Part shown: piece by piece, positions 11,031 to 21,429 of the stretch
How the letters are laid out: each line of letters starts with the position of its first letter
Position numbering within the stretch: position 1 is the stretch's first letter
From: Bryum argenteum
Taxonomy: Eukaryota; Streptophyta; Bryopsida; Bryales; Bryaceae
NCBI GenBank assembly: GCA_037043015.1
Contig: CM073321.1
Location: forward strand, 26,301,510 to 26,365,509
Length of the DNA: 64,000 nt
Reading direction: 5' to 3'
Translations under genes and position numbers: made by a program
Notes under the pieces: generated by a model
The model's database searches: none
Told to the model about the DNA's origin: nothing
The model's input: only the letters and a program-made list of their open reading frames with translations

Positions 11031-12482
11031 TCAATGCCTACGTTGCTTCTTGTTGGAGCTCCTATGCTTCTCAAAGTTCTCCACCACCTCCTTAGCATTC
11101 ACCATGTCCTTTGCCGCCACCCACGTTGCTTCTTTCTCGTGGTATCCTCGCCACTTCACAAGGTATTCCTTGCTCTTGTTTTTGAGGTTCCTACTCTTGA
11201 GGATGGCCTCTACCTCATATTCCAAATGTTGTCCAACCAACTCTGGTGGTGGCCGAATCACTTGCTTGCGATCCGGCCACAAGGTATCCTCCTTGAATGG
11301 CTTTAACAATGAAACATGGAATGTTGGATGCACTTTGATCTCGGGTGGTAGCTCCAACTTATACACATCTTTGAACACCCGTTCCACAATGGGAAACGGA
11401 CCCGCAAACTTGGACATGAACTTTGGAGTGAGGCCTTCGGGCATGGTGAAGTTCTTCACATTCAACAACACCTTTTGTCCCACCTCATACTCCACTTCAC
11501 GTCTTCCGGCATTGACTTGCTTCTCATAGCGCCTTCTTGCCTTCTCCAACAACAACTTGGTTTTTTCCCACATATGTTCCCGCTTCTTGGCCAAGTCTTC
11601 ACCATCTTGGTTGAACTCTGGTGTTGAATGTGCCCCCTCGAGAGCTAAGTCCATAGACACACTATGCCAAGGACCCGGCGGAATTGGCAATGGTTGCAAC
11701 AAGCCCGCTTGCTTTTGATATGAAGCCCGGTTAAGTTGGCACTTCACACAAGTCTTCACAAAGTGGGTTATGTCATCTTTCATCCCCGGCCAATAGTACC
11801 TCCTTGACACCGTTGCAATGGTAGCCTTTTCTCCCCTATGGCCGGCTATGGGACTATCATGTTCCTCCTTCAAAACCAACAATCTAAGCTTGCCTTGAGG
11901 AACATACACCCTACTTTGCTTATACTTGAGTAATCCATTCACCAACTTGATCTCCTTGAGCTTCTTGCCCTTCCTAAGATCACCAAGCATTTGTTGTGCC
12001 TCGGGGTCTTTCATGTACCCCTCTCTTATCCGCCGTTCCCAATTGCCTTCACCCTTATACATGAGCCGCAAGACTTGGGTGGTGCTCATGGCATGAAACT
12101 CTTCCTTTCTACTTAGCGCATCCGGCACCACATTGTCACGGCCCGGTTTGTGGATCAAGTCCACATTCATGAGCGCCAAAGCATCATGCCACCTCAATTG
12201 TTTGGCACTCATTTGTGCTTGTGTCTCAAAATACTTCAAAGACACATTATCGGTGTAGACCTTAGTCTTGTGCAACCCCAAGTAATGTTGCCATGTCTTC
12301 AAACAATGCACCACCGCAAAGAGCTCCTTCTCGTGAGTTGGCCATCTCCTTTGACACCCATCCAACTTCTTGCTCTCATAGGCAATTGGCCTACCATCTT
12401 GCATCAAGACGCCTCCAATGGCAAAGTCACTTGCATCTGTGTGGACCTCAAAGGGCTTATCAAACTCAGGGAACTTCAACAC
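11031..12482 (-). CDS. B pol C-terminal frame: RNase H, integrase fragments, chromodomain
   Basis: An open frame of 483 codons. It begins in RNase H ([16 protein letters not shown]), continues through the connection to the zinc-binding region (EEHDS, AGHRGEK, FVKTCVKCQ), and then reaches the first catalytic Asp in SMD. There it jumps directly to LALEG, the start of the post-core linker. It closes with the integrase C-terminal segment and a chromodomain (EYLVKWRGYHEKEATW). Compared with C, 462 bp (154 codons) are missing in frame at 11647-11651, which removes the second Asp and the Glu of the DDE triad. The protein would bind chromatin but could not integrate DNA. Confidence 0.85.
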   Translation of the reverse strand: MLKFPEFDKPFEVHTDASDFAIGGVLMQDGRPIAYESKKLDGCQRRWPTHEKELFAVVHCLKTWQHYLGLHKTKVYTDNVSLKYFETQAQMSAKQLRWHDALALMNVDLIHKPGRDNVVPDALSRKEEFHAMSTTQVLRLMYKGEGNWERRIREGYMKDPEAQQMLGDLRKGKKLKEIKLVNGLLKYKQSRVYVPQGKLRLLVLKEEHDSPIAGHRGEKATIATVSRRYYWPGMKDDITHFVKTCVKCQLNRASYQKQAGLLQPLPIPPGPWHSVSMDLALEGAHSTPEFNQDGEDLAKKREHMWEKTKLLLEKARRRYEKQVNAGRREVEYEVGQKVLLNVKNFTMPEGLTPKFMSKFAGPFPIVERVFKDVYKLELPPEIKVHPTFHVSLLKPFKEDTLWPDRKQVIRPPPELVGQHLEYEVEAILKSRNLKNKSKEYLVKWRGYHEKEATWVAAKDMVNAKEVVENFEKHRSSNKKQRRH

Positions 12483-13377
12483 TTTGGTGGAGATGACAAC
12501 TTGTTCTTGAGTTCCTCAAAGGCTTGGTAGCAAAATTCATCCCATACTTGGTTCACCCCTTTTTTCAACAAGTCGGACAAAGGCTTGGCAATCTTAGAGA
12601 AGTTGCGTATGAAGCGGCGATAGTAGTTTGCTAGGCCAAGGAATGACCTAAGTCCCTTTTGTGTAGAAGGCCGCTTCCACTCTTGAATTGCCTTCACCTT
12701 CTTCATGTCCGGCTTGATTCCATCTCCGGTAACCACATGGCCCAAGAACTCCATCTCAAGTTGTGCAAACTCACTCTTTTCCCCATTAGCATAAAGCTTG
12801 TTGTCTCTAAGCTTCATGAGTACGCCTCAAGGTGCCTTGCATGTTCCTCGGCCGTCTTGGAAAACACCAAGATGTCATCGATGTAGACAATCACAAAGTC
12901 ATCCATTTCCTCTCGAAAGATGGTGTTCATAAGGGTTGTGAATGTTGAGGGTGCATTGCACAACCCAAAGGGCATCACAAGGAACTCATAAGACCCATAC
13001 CTTGTGCGGCACGCGGTCTTTTCCACATCCGCATCCGCAATGCGGATTTGGTAGTAACCCGACTTCAAGTCTATGCGACTAAAGTACTTAGCTCCCGCCA
13101 ATCTATCAAAGAGATCATCAATTCGAGGCAAAGGGTAGTTGTTCTTGATGGTCACCTTATTCAAGGCCCTATAATCAATGCACATCCTAAGCTTGCCATC
13201 CTTCTTGTCCACAAAGAGGACCGGTGCACCATATGGTGACTTGCTTGGTCTCACATAACCCCTTTCCAACAAGTCGTTTAGTTGCTTCTTTAGCTCCATC
13301 AACTCTTTTTGGTTTAACCGATAAGGTGCCTTAGAAGGTGGCTCAGCTCCAGGTAGCACCTCGATCTTGTGATCCAC
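12476..13377 (-). pseudogene. Reverse transcriptase of B
   Basis: Two overlapping frames (13377-12814 and 12817-12476) encode RT fingers, palm and thumb: [48 protein letters not shown] and the catalytic [11 protein letters not shown] frameshift near 12815 separates palm and thumb. The thumb frame keeps an A6 run (T6 on the plus strand at 12560-12565) and so reads LLKKGVNQVW without the shift seen in C and D. The enzyme copies element RNA into DNA in the particle. Confidence 0.85.
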
Positions 13378-13890
13378 TTCTCTTCTTGGGGTAGCTCTTT
13401 GGGTAACTCATTGGTAAGCACATCCTTGTACTTGGCCAACACCTCTTGAATTTCTTTGGGAAGTGGTTGTTGCACCCCCTTCCCCTCATGCCCAAGTTGC
13501 TCTTCACGAGCCATCACCACAAATTGATGTTCCAACATTTGGTCTAAAGAGACCAAGTTTAATTTGCCCCCGCTATTGAAGGGCCACGAGTTAACTTCAA
13601 CACTAACTCCTTGCCATCACGGCGCACCACTAACGTCTTTGGCTTGCGCCTCACATCCACCGTGTGCGCCTCAAAGAAGGTATCCCCTAAGATGAGGTCT
13701 ACCTCATCCATCTCACATAATGTGAAATTCTCAACAAACTCCAATGTCCCACACTTCAAGGTCACTTGCAACGCCACTTCCTCCGTCTTGTGCGGTTCGC
13801 CCTTTGCAAAACGCACATTGATGGGCTTGCTTGCCTTTTGCAGTGGCAAGCCCAACTCCCTTGCTAGTTTGGGACTCATGAAGGAGTGCG
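13314..13890 (-). pseudogene. Protease C-terminal region and linker of B
   Basis: The frame 13879-13559 carries the protease body (FVENF, CEMDEVDLILG, VVRRDGKELVL), and the frame 13556-13314 carries the linker to RT. They are separated by a stop. The catalytic D-T-G lies upstream in the gag frame near 13890. Confidence 0.75.
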
Positions 13891-15188
13891 TTGCCCCGTA
13901 TCAACCAAACATGAGACATCTTTGTCCTTCACTTGGGCCTCAAGAAACAAGAGGCCCGGCCTTGGCTTGAGGCTACTTGCCTTGGCCACAAAACCTCCTT
14001 CTAGTATGCGGTCTTCAACACAAGCAAGACTTGCAATGGTACTCACCTTCTTGTCGGGGCACTCCGCAATGAAGTGGCCAATCTTGCCACAACCATGGCA
14101 CCTCTTGGCCTTGGTGTCATCACCTTTGTCTCCCCCTTTCGATGGCTTTCCCCCTTGGTGTTCCTTTTTGTTAGAGGCTCCACCATCCACTTGTCCCTTG
14201 TGTTTGTTGCCAAAGCCAAACTTCTTGCGCTCTTTGCCTCGAGCCGCATTCCTATTTGATCCACTTTGTTGAGAGGGGCCACTTGACTTCCTCTCGGGTC
14301 CATCACCTCAATCCTTTCAACAATCTTGATGATGCCCGCCACATCCTCGGGAAGTTTTGGGAACTTGAACAAGGCATCCACCACCCACTTTTGAAGCCCA
14401 CCCAAAAAGATGCACTTCTTAGAGAACTCATCCATCTTGGGTGTGGCATTCATTTGGGCATTGAAGTCACGCACATAGGCCTTGAGAGACCCGGTGTGCC
14501 TCATTTGCACCAAGTTCATGCCTTCCCTCAACTCCCGATACTACGGTGTGAAGCGTTCACTCAACAAGTCTTTGAAGCCACCCCAAGTCAAGTTTGCCAC
14601 CAACTCCGGCTCTTGCTCCTTTTGCTTGTCCACCATTGAAGAGCATGATCCTTGAGAAATGTCACCGCAATGGAAACCTTGTCCTCCTCATCCGGCTTTT
14701 GGACATCATAGTAGTTATCCATCTCAAGAAGGAATTCCTTCACCTTCCTTGCCTTACCAAGTCCCGAGAAGGTGCTTGGCATGTTTACCTTAGCCAACTT
14801 TTTGGTGGAAGATGAAGGTCGGGACCCTTGCATCATGAGGTGTTCAATCAACCTCTCTTGGCGATCCCTTTCTTCCTTCCCACGCTTGAGCTCTTGATTC
14901 ACGGAGTCCATGAACTCAAGCATTCTCATTTGGAAAGCCAATTGAGGATCTTGTTTTTCCACCCCTTGGGAAGACTCTAGGCGTCTCGACCTAGAGCGCT
15001 CCTCTTCACCCAAGGGCTCCTCTTGAAGTGACAATTCCATTTGCTCATTGCCCTCACTAGTGGGCGGCTTGCTCATTGGAGTCATGAGAATGAGCCTCAC
15101 TTGTAGGATCGGGGTCTTTGTTCCCCCTCGTGCGTGGCCGCTTGGAAGCTCCGGGCTCATCACCCTCAATGGTCTTCTTCTTGCCCAT
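13876..15188 (-). pseudogene. Gag and protease start of B
   Basis: The Gag start codon equivalent to C's is the ATG at 15188 (MGKKKT). The frame carries an acidic N-terminus, a coiled-coil-like Arg/Glu region and the Retrotrans_gag domain. It is interrupted near 14600 by a frameshift and near 14542 by a TAG where C reads CAG. The C-terminal frame 14190-13876 holds the CCHC knuckle (CHGCGKIGHFIAEC) and the protease motif CLVDTG. A four-G run there, against five in C, shifts the frame just after the catalytic triplet. Confidence 0.8.
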
Positions 15189-15222
15189 TGCTCCTCACAA
15201 CTTTGCACTTGGGTACTAAAAG

Positions 15223-15238
15223 CCTGCTCGATACCAAG
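15223..15238 (-). promoter_or_regulatory. Primer binding site of B, two bases shorter than canonical
   Basis: In element sense CTTGGTATCGAGCAGG follows the 5' LTR; A and C read CTTGGTATCAGAGCAGG. D has the same shortened form, so the change is shared by descent or by the same sequencing artefact. Confidence 0.8.
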
Positions 15239-16529
15239 TGTCGCAACCTTGCTAGCTCACCTTAGCTTACACCAACTTTTTCCCAATCAGTAGCAAGTGT
15301 CACGAGCGCTAACTCGCACATCCCCCACATGCACAAAGTTAGCTCTCCATACCAACCACCAAGCTCACCGCTTGGTTATCAATCCCTCCTACTCATGCAA
15401 CGGGACTCAACCCCTTCGTAGGTAGCCAATGGTTAGGTGCGGACTTCCACTTATGTCCAAGGCCCAACTTGGTGGCACTCCCATACCACGCGGCCTAACC
15501 GCACTTGGTGGTGTCTCCTCACCACCGCCCATGTCCCACCATGGTGACCCCAAGGCCACCAAGTAATCACAACGCCGGTGGTGAGACACCACCCCACATC
15601 GGTAGCACTCATGGTCCTCATTTTGCCTATATGAGTCCCGTGGTGAAGCCCCAACACTAGCTCCCCACCGGGACTCACCTTGTCTTATGAGCCACCGTGG
15701 TGAAGCCCCAACACTAGCTCCACCCACCGTGCCTCATTTTGCACTTTGAGTCCCCATGGTGGAGCCCCAACACTAGCTCCACCCATTGGGACTCACCTTG
15801 GCTTGGGAGTCCCCATGGTGAGGCCCCAACACTAGCCACACCACTCGGGACTCCCACCTTGGTCACCACCAAGACACCATGGGAGTGGGGAGGGAGACCA
15901 GCCCTCCCCATAGTATACTCTGTGGGATTCGGCAGCCCCCTGGTCCTAGGTGAAGGGCTGGACCCTCACACCTCTTAGTTTTGGAAGACCACCCAATCTC
16001 CCAATGCCTTAGCCGCTGGAAGGCCCCGGGAGACTTCCCGAACCTTCCAGGGCTCGTATCTACCTCGTCCCGCATCCAAACGCGACGAGCGACCACTCTA
16101 TCGACATCTACTCGTCAAGTAGATGCCGATAGTCACCTTACTTGCCTCATTCCGACAAGTATTGAGGGAGTTATGCCCCTCTGAAGATTCGGGAGTCCCC
16201 GGCCAGCTTCCAGTCCAGCACTGTCCCTGGACAGCACTCCCTTTAGTCCCACAATCTTCCAACTCCCATAACTTTTAGCTCACACCTCCAAATGAGGTGC
16301 TCCTTAGCATCCCGGGATCGTGGCAACATGAGCTTCCATAATCTCATGTCCGTTCCCTCGTGGCTCCTAGTCTCCGTGGGTGAGAGGCGTCTCCAACGCC
16401 CGGGGTCCTCTCCCACACTAGGCCCACTTAGGTTCCCTTCACCTTGGCACCCCAAGGCCCGGGCGTCACTCCGGTGTCCCCCTTGGGCCCTTGGTGTTGC
16501 GGGCACTCCTCAAGGAGAGGTGCGCGACA
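15239..16529 (-). repeat. 5' LTR of B (1291 bp)
   Basis: It starts TGTCGCAACC and ends GCGCGACA on the plus strand. The diagnostic variants CGAGTTA, GAGGGAA, CTACTTG and AAGGTTGCG (element sense) match the 5' LTR of D, not B's own 3' LTR. The 59-bp repeats lie around 15610-15845. Confidence 0.93.
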
Positions 16530-17211
16530 GGTATGGTCCGAACCACTTGCGGCGTAATTTTCCGGCGTGCACGTTGGAACCTTTAGGGTGCCAAAGTACA
16601 TAGTCACCAACATTATACTGCATTGTCGTACCTTGAGTCTGGGCCCATTGGGCCCTGTTCCACTGCGTCGCTCCCTGTTGCACTTCAGCAGTGTGTCGGG
16701 TCTCATCCAACTTGTCGAGGTCGGATAGTCTAGCGGTGAGGATCCGCTTGGGGTGCATATCTAGAGCACCTGTCGACCGATGAGTCTGTAAGACATCTTC
16801 TGTTGGCATGAGAGGAGTTAGTCCATAGACTAGCTGAAATGGTGAAGGACCCGTTACTACCTTGTATGCAGTCCTGTATGCAAACAGGACTGTGTATAGC
16901 TGAACATCCCATTCAGTCCTGTGACTGTCGACCAGTTTCTGTAGCATGCGCACGATCACCTTGTTGGTCAACTCCGCCTGCCCGTTCCCCTGGGGGTAGT
17001 ATGTTGTGGATGTCGTATGTCGAAGCAGGAAATGTTCTGTCAGGGTGTGGATGGTCTTGTTGATGAAGTGGACGCCTTGATTGCTAACTAGGTGTAGTGG
17101 GCAGCCAAATCTGGTCAGGATCGCCTCGTAGAGGAATCTTGCTGTCTCCTGGGCGGTGTTTCTGCGTAGTGCTCTGGCCTCGACCCACTTGGTCGCATAG
17201 TCGGTTGCCAC
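16530..17211 (-). pseudogene. Integrase core and C-terminus of F
   Basis: The frame encodes ATDYATKWVEA (after the first Asp), LVSNQGVHF at the second catalytic position, where Asp is replaced by Asn (E1 has LVSDQGSHF), and YYPQGNGQAELTNK with the Glu. It continues through the core to WHPKGSNVHAGKLRRKWFGPY and is then cut by B's LTR. The Asp-to-Asn change would remove catalysis. Confidence 0.8.
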
Positions 17212-17235
17212 CAGGATGTATCGATATCCGGTACG

Positions 17236-18069
17236 TCAGGTCTTCACAAGCGGTCCTATGAAGTTGAGTCCCCATTTCATAAACGGTTGTGTGAGTTGTG
17301 GGAGTTGTGTTACCAATTTGGTGGATACCGACTTCGTGAGGCCACCCGACATCTGGCAGTCGGGACATGACAAGCAATACTGGTGCGTATCTCGGTATTG
17401 TGTTGGCCACCAATATCCTGCATCCAGGATTTTCCTAACTGTTATGTCAGTTGAGAAATGTCCCCCGGCGTTGCCCTTGTGGAGTTCCCTCATGATGGCG
17501 GTTGGTTGGGTACCGACCAGTACCCGTCGGGGTCGGTTATCTTTGCCCAGTCGATAAAGTTGACCTTGACTGACCTGAAACGGAATCGCCTTGTACGCGA
17601 GTTGTCGACTGGCCTCTTTGGTCATGTTTGGTGGAAACGCACCCGACTTGAGGTAGTCGACTATCAGGGCCAGCTTGTCGGGTTCAGCGCTAAACAGGTA
17701 GGCGCTGCTGGGCTGGTCTGGTATACCAACCGGGAATTTTGCCCCCTCGTTTCTTGAGAGAGCGTCGGCAACTCCATGTGTCTTTCCAGGTTTTAAAACC
17801 ACGGAAAAATCAAATTCTAGGAACAACAGTAGCCATCGGGCCAGTCGACCGGACACTTGCGGTTTGTTGACCAGATACTGTAAGGCGAGGTGGTCGACAT
17901 AGAAAACAAATTTGTTACCGAGCAAATAATGTCGGCACTTGTTGATGGCGTAAACCATGGCTAAAGCTTCCTTCTCGGTTGTCGTATAGTTTTTCTCCGC
18001 CTTGTTAAGTAACTTGGATGCGTAAGCGATGGGTTGGTCGACCTTGCCGGTCGGGTTCTGAGCCAGCAC
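17236..18069 (-). CDS. RNase H and integrase zinc-binding region of F
   Basis: A 277-codon frame. It starts inside RNase H (PIAYASKLLNKAEKNY, TEKEALAMVYA, FYVDHLALQYLV) and passes the connector (VADALSRNEG) to the HHCC zinc-binding region (LHKGNAGGHFS, YCLSCPDCQ). It ends near the first integrase Asp with GLNFIGP, where E1 has GLDFVGP, so the first catalytic Asp is also Asn. A short gap and frame change separate it from the core frame. Confidence 0.8.
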   Translation of the reverse strand: MLAQNPTGKVDQPIAYASKLLNKAEKNYTTTEKEALAMVYAINKCRHYLLGNKFVFYVDHLALQYLVNKPQVSGRLARWLLLFLEFDFSVVLKPGKTHGVADALSRNEGAKFPVGIPDQPSSAYLFSAEPDKLALIVDYLKSGAFPPNMTKEASRQLAYKAIPFQVSQGQLYRLGKDNRPRRVLVGTQPTAIMRELHKGNAGGHFSTDITVRKILDAGYWWPTQYRDTHQYCLSCPDCQMSGGLTKSVSTKLVTQLPQLTQPFMKWGLNFIGPLVKT

Positions 18070-18228
18070 TGCACCAACTGCTATGTCAGACGCGTCGGTG
18101 TGAATGTGGAATTCCAGGGACCAATCGACCCCGATGAGGATGGGTGCGGTGGTATACTTCTCCTTGATGGTCTGGAATGCTGCTTCACATTGAGTCGACC
18201 AGACAAACGGCTCGTTCTTCCTCGTCAG

Positions 18229-19662
18229 TCAGGTGATGGGCTCCATGATTGCTGCGTAGTTCCTGATAAAACACCGATTGAAAACTGCTAATCCGTTGAA
18301 CTCCTGGATGGCCTTGACATTCTTGGGGGCCGGCATGTCGACTAGTGCCTGGATCTTTTTCAGATCCGGGAACTTGCCTTCCTTGCCGACAATGTATCCT
18401 AGGATGACACCCGTCGGTACATAAAAAATGCATTTCTCGGGGTTGAGACTCACTCCGTACTGCCGACATTTTTCGAACACCAGACGCAACTTCGGCAAGT
18501 GGGTCGACATGTCGCTGTAGACACTGAAATCGTCGAGAAACAACTTCATATAGTCTCCCAAGTAATCTTTGAAAATCCTGTTGACTATGCGTTGGTCTGT
18601 CGGGGGTGCATTTTTCAGGCCAAACGGCATGACAACCCAGACATAAGCTCCCCATTCAGTAATGAATGCCGTCTTTGGTCGGTCGGCTGGATGAATCCTG
18701 ACTTGGTGGTAGCCGGAAAAACAGTCAAGGAAGGAGTACGCCTCATATCCAATGACTGTGTCGAGTACCTCATCCGTAAAGGGTAGTGGGTACGGATCTT
18801 TTTTGGTGGCAGCATTGAGTCGACAGAAATCGACACAAATGCGCAGCTTGCCGTTTTTCTTCGGCACGACGACGATTGGCGACAGCCATGTCGCCTGGTC
18901 GATTGGTTCAATAAACCCTGCGGTCAATAGTTGCTCCAGATCATCTTTGACCGCCTGAACATATTTGGGGTTCATGCGGTACCTCGCCTGGTGGCTAGGC
19001 GACATGGTCGGGTCGAGGTCGATCCTATGGGTCGCGATGTGTTCTGGAATGCCGCGCAGGTCTTTGTAGGAGAAGGCAAAGATGTCGATGAACTCCGTGA
19101 AGAGAGACTCTGCTCCCCGCCTGATATCTGGGGTGAGGTTGGCATTGAGCTTTAGCAGCTTCGGGTCGGTAGGGGTACCGACATTGACGAGGTCGAGTCG
19201 ATCTTCTTTGTTGTGGTTCCAGTGGACAATGTCCATGTATTGAAGCTTCTGCTGGATGGGTGTCTCATCTAGAGGCATCGATCCTTGCGTATGGGCAATG
19301 TCAAAATGTGGTGGTCGGGTCGTACCGGGCACTGGCAACTCGCTTGTGGTGTGGACTGGAGGGTCGACTATTTGCGCCTGTGTCTGGTCGGCTGCCAGAG
19401 GGACCGGTGATGAGTCTCGTGGATGCGATGATTGGTCGACCAATTTTGGTCGGTTCCTCAGAGAGTCGGTCGTTAGGAGATTCCAATCGATGGTACCCAA
19501 GGGATGAAGATCAGGGTCAGATGCCAGAAGTATGGCCTCTTCTTCGTCTGTTATTCCTTCGACGAAGTTATAACACACCAGGGCGTGTGGTGTGACCGCC
19601 TCGTAACCCAGTTCCCGGTTAATCTTGACGGTCTTCACGGTCCCGTTGCCCATAATCTGCAC
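18229..19662 (-). CDS. Reverse transcriptase of F
   Basis: A 477-codon open frame. The N-terminal linker is followed by RT with ARYRMNPKY, WLSPIVVVPKKNGKLRICVDF, FLDCFSGYHQVR, VVMPFGLKNAPP and the catalytic FLDDFSVYSD, then thumb sequence LGYIVGKEGKFPD. It covers the same order as E1, and it retains the base that E1 lost at CVDFCRLN. It ends at TGA just before the RNase H frame. Confidence 0.85.
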   Translation of the reverse strand: MQIMGNGTVKTVKINRELGYEAVTPHALVCYNFVEGITDEEEAILLASDPDLHPLGTIDWNLLTTDSLRNRPKLVDQSSHPRDSSPVPLAADQTQAQIVDPPVHTTSELPVPGTTRPPHFDIAHTQGSMPLDETPIQQKLQYMDIVHWNHNKEDRLDLVNVGTPTDPKLLKLNANLTPDIRRGAESLFTEFIDIFAFSYKDLRGIPEHIATHRIDLDPTMSPSHQARYRMNPKYVQAVKDDLEQLLTAGFIEPIDQATWLSPIVVVPKKNGKLRICVDFCRLNAATKKDPYPLPFTDEVLDTVIGYEAYSFLDCFSGYHQVRIHPADRPKTAFITEWGAYVWVVMPFGLKNAPPTDQRIVNRIFKDYLGDYMKLFLDDFSVYSDMSTHLPKLRLVFEKCRQYGVSLNPEKCIFYVPTGVILGYIVGKEGKFPDLKKIQALVDMPAPKNVKAIQEFNGLAVFNRCFIRNYAAIMEPIT

Positions 19663-19698
19663 CTCGTTGTTACTCCAGTTATGAACGACCTTGGCATG

Positions 19699-20280
19699 TC
19701 AGAGCCAGGGTCGACCGAGTAGCAATCGGTAGTCCGACTTGACTGTCGAGCAGTCAAGTACCACCATAGTTACTATGTAGGGAATGTCATGGATGTGAAT
19801 CCGAACATCCCTCAACAACCCCTTCGGCTTAGCTAGTGTGCCGTTGGCCATCTTTAGGTTGAATGGTGCGGGAGAAGGCTTGGGCAGTCCCAGACGTCGT
19901 CTTTCCTCCTCTGTGATAACATTGACGCCGGATCCACCATCGATAAGGGCATCGTCAACGACATTCCTACCCACCGACACTGAAATGACTGGCATGTGGC
20001 GGTCGACTGTCTCTGCTGCGGCAATCATTACCTCTTCATCTCCAGGGTTGACAGTATCTGTCGGGTCGGGTAGGGACTGTTTCTCTAGTCGACCGCGTAC
20101 CAGGGAATTGAGAGCTCGTGACAATTGAAGGAGATCCTTCAACGACATTTGGAGTTTGCAGTCTTGAACCTTGTCCCAGATGTTTTGGTGCAGGGTCTGT
20201 ACTGCCGGCTTTGGGATGTCGATTGCGTGGATATGCGAGGTGGGGGACTGCTGGCGGGGTGTGGTCGGTTGCTGAGGCAA
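19699..20280 (-). CDS. Gag C-terminus and protease of F (truncated by E1)
   Basis: A 193-codon frame beginning at the E1 boundary. It contains the segment KVQDCKLQMSLKDLL, the protease catalytic motif LIDGGSGVNVI, and the conserved LLLGRPWL near its end. This is the Tat-type retropepsin, with D-G-G in place of D-[ST]-G. The start is artificial: the real protein begins in gag, which E1 disrupted. Confidence 0.8.
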   Translation of the reverse strand: MPQQPTTPRQQSPTSHIHAIDIPKPAVQTLHQNIWDKVQDCKLQMSLKDLLQLSRALNSLVRGRLEKQSLPDPTDTVNPGDEEVMIAAAETVDRHMPVISVSVGRNVVDDALIDGGSGVNVITEEERRRLGLPKPSPAPFNLKMANGTLAKPKGLLRDVRIHIHDIPYIVTMVVLDCSTVKSDYRLLLGRPWL

Positions 20281-20881
20281 TGTTAACCGAATATTCTCCG
20301 AATATTCCCTTGGTTAACTTTGGCTAGGTCGATACCCGGACGATAGTTGATACTAGGCTAGTATCCGGGATAGAATCAGCCATACTTACAGTGGATACCC
20401 GGCCTAGGCAGCCGACCAGTCAGCCGACACTGCAGGTCGACTGACAGGGTCGACCCGACTGGATCGGGTTGATCAGGTCTGACAACTATGTCAGATCTAG
20501 GGCTATATGTACTCCTTCCCCGAGGGGAAGAGGATTGCTTTTTGGATTATAACATATACCTTATGGTTCTCTCCCAAGTATCCGCCTCTAATCTTTCTTT
20601 GTGTTATCTTTGTGAACTAACTCGACCTGTCTACACCGTCTGGTCTGGTTGATTATTGTTGTGATCTGAGGTTAGGAGAGTAGTGCGAGCAGATCAGACT
20701 AGAGTCGATCTAGTGACTCCTTGTTGATCTTTTTTGCTTCTCTTGTACTTTTGAGGTGTTACGATGTTCCAATCCAGGGAGTAATCCGGTCAACCTACTG
20801 TCGACCTCCTGGAGTGCTTCCTGTCGAACCAAGTTCTAAGTGAAAATGCTTAGGTTCTGTCCTTAGAAACAGTCCTTAACA
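20281..20881 (+). repeat. 5' LTR of E1 (601 bp)
   Basis: It starts TGTTAACCGAATATT and ends GTCCTTAACA, followed directly by a primer site. It contains several GTCGAC/CCCGG-type short palindromes. The five bases before it are GGCAA. Confidence 0.85.
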
Positions 20882-20897
20882 TTTGGCGACCATGCTT
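20882..20897 (+). promoter_or_regulatory. Primer binding site of E1
   Basis: TTTGGCGACCATGCTT follows the LTR. A TGGCGAC start is used by Ogre/Tat elements, which prime with arginine tRNA. The match beyond the first bases cannot be tested here. Confidence 0.55.
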
Positions 20898-21429
20898 AAG
20901 TCCTACTTCAGTTTCCGTGTCCATCGATCTACCTTGGTATCGTGCACCTAACTCCGTGGTGCTCGCTCAAGCTAAATCGTACGACAGTCTTGCACGCGGA
21001 CGGTCTGTCTACAATACTCCCGGCGATAGCACGGCTACACACCAGGCACACGCGGCCCTAACCGCCCGTCATTGCCTGTCGATGTTCACAAACAGTGTGT
21101 CCTACACACCGCCGGGGTACTCACACTAGTCCTCAAACGCTAACCAGCCATCTTGTCGCCAGCTCGGTCGACGCAGCGAACGTGAGCCCTGCACACAAAC
21201 ACCGTCCGTGGAAAGAGGTTTGGCCCTGCTCAAAATGCAAATAGCGAACCCCCACACAGAAACGGTTTATGGCAGCCCTTCCGCTTACGTTCCGAAACAT
21301 CCCGTTCATTACATTTTCGATTCAGATCTAGATCTACGGTCCTCTGTTAGATCCAGATCCCGATCGACAGATCCAGATCCCGATCGCCAGATCTAGATCT
21401 AGATCTGAGAACCGACACGTGGCCAGACT
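20898..21429 (+). other. E1 leader with GATCTAGATC-rich repeat
   Basis: An untranslated leader. At 21319-21408 it holds a run of overlapping palindromes built from AGATCT and GATCCAGATCCCGATC units. No gene is supported. Confidence 0.6.

Larger units (their letters stand above)
8934..16529 (-). mobile_element. Chromovirus B, minus strand, integrase core deleted
   Basis: A full-length layout (LTR, primer site, gag, pol, chromodomain, purine tract, LTR) of the same family as C and D. Reading frames of RT and RNase H are better kept than in C and D, but the integrase catalytic core is missing. The plus-strand flanks are GGTGT on the left and GGTAT on the right, a four-of-five match. However, the left flank is remnant G and the right flank is Tat-like F, and the two LTRs belong to different subfamilies. 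The element is therefore probably a recombinant or an assembly join. Confidence 0.93.
16530..20280 (-). mobile_element. Tat-like gypsy element F, internal pol part, minus strand
   Basis: A minus-strand pol reading from protease at 20280 to the integrase C-terminus at 16530, homologous throughout to E1 but a distinct sequence. Its gag side is cut by the LTR of E1 at 20280/20281 and its 3' side by the LTR of B. Neither LTR of F is present. It has no chromodomain, which fits the Tat/Ogre lineage. Confidence 0.85.

Noticed and set aside
10743..11306. Plus-strand open frames over B (for example 187 codons) and many frames of about 60-130 codons on the opposite strand of pol
   Set aside because: They are shadows of the minus-strand pol and untranslated region, repeat identically opposite C and D, and have no domain.
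8929..16534. Clean target duplication for B (GGTGT/GGTAT)
   Set aside because: One of five bases differs, neighbours G and F are not continuous, and the LTRs belong to different subfamilies. It is retained only as a possible coincidence.
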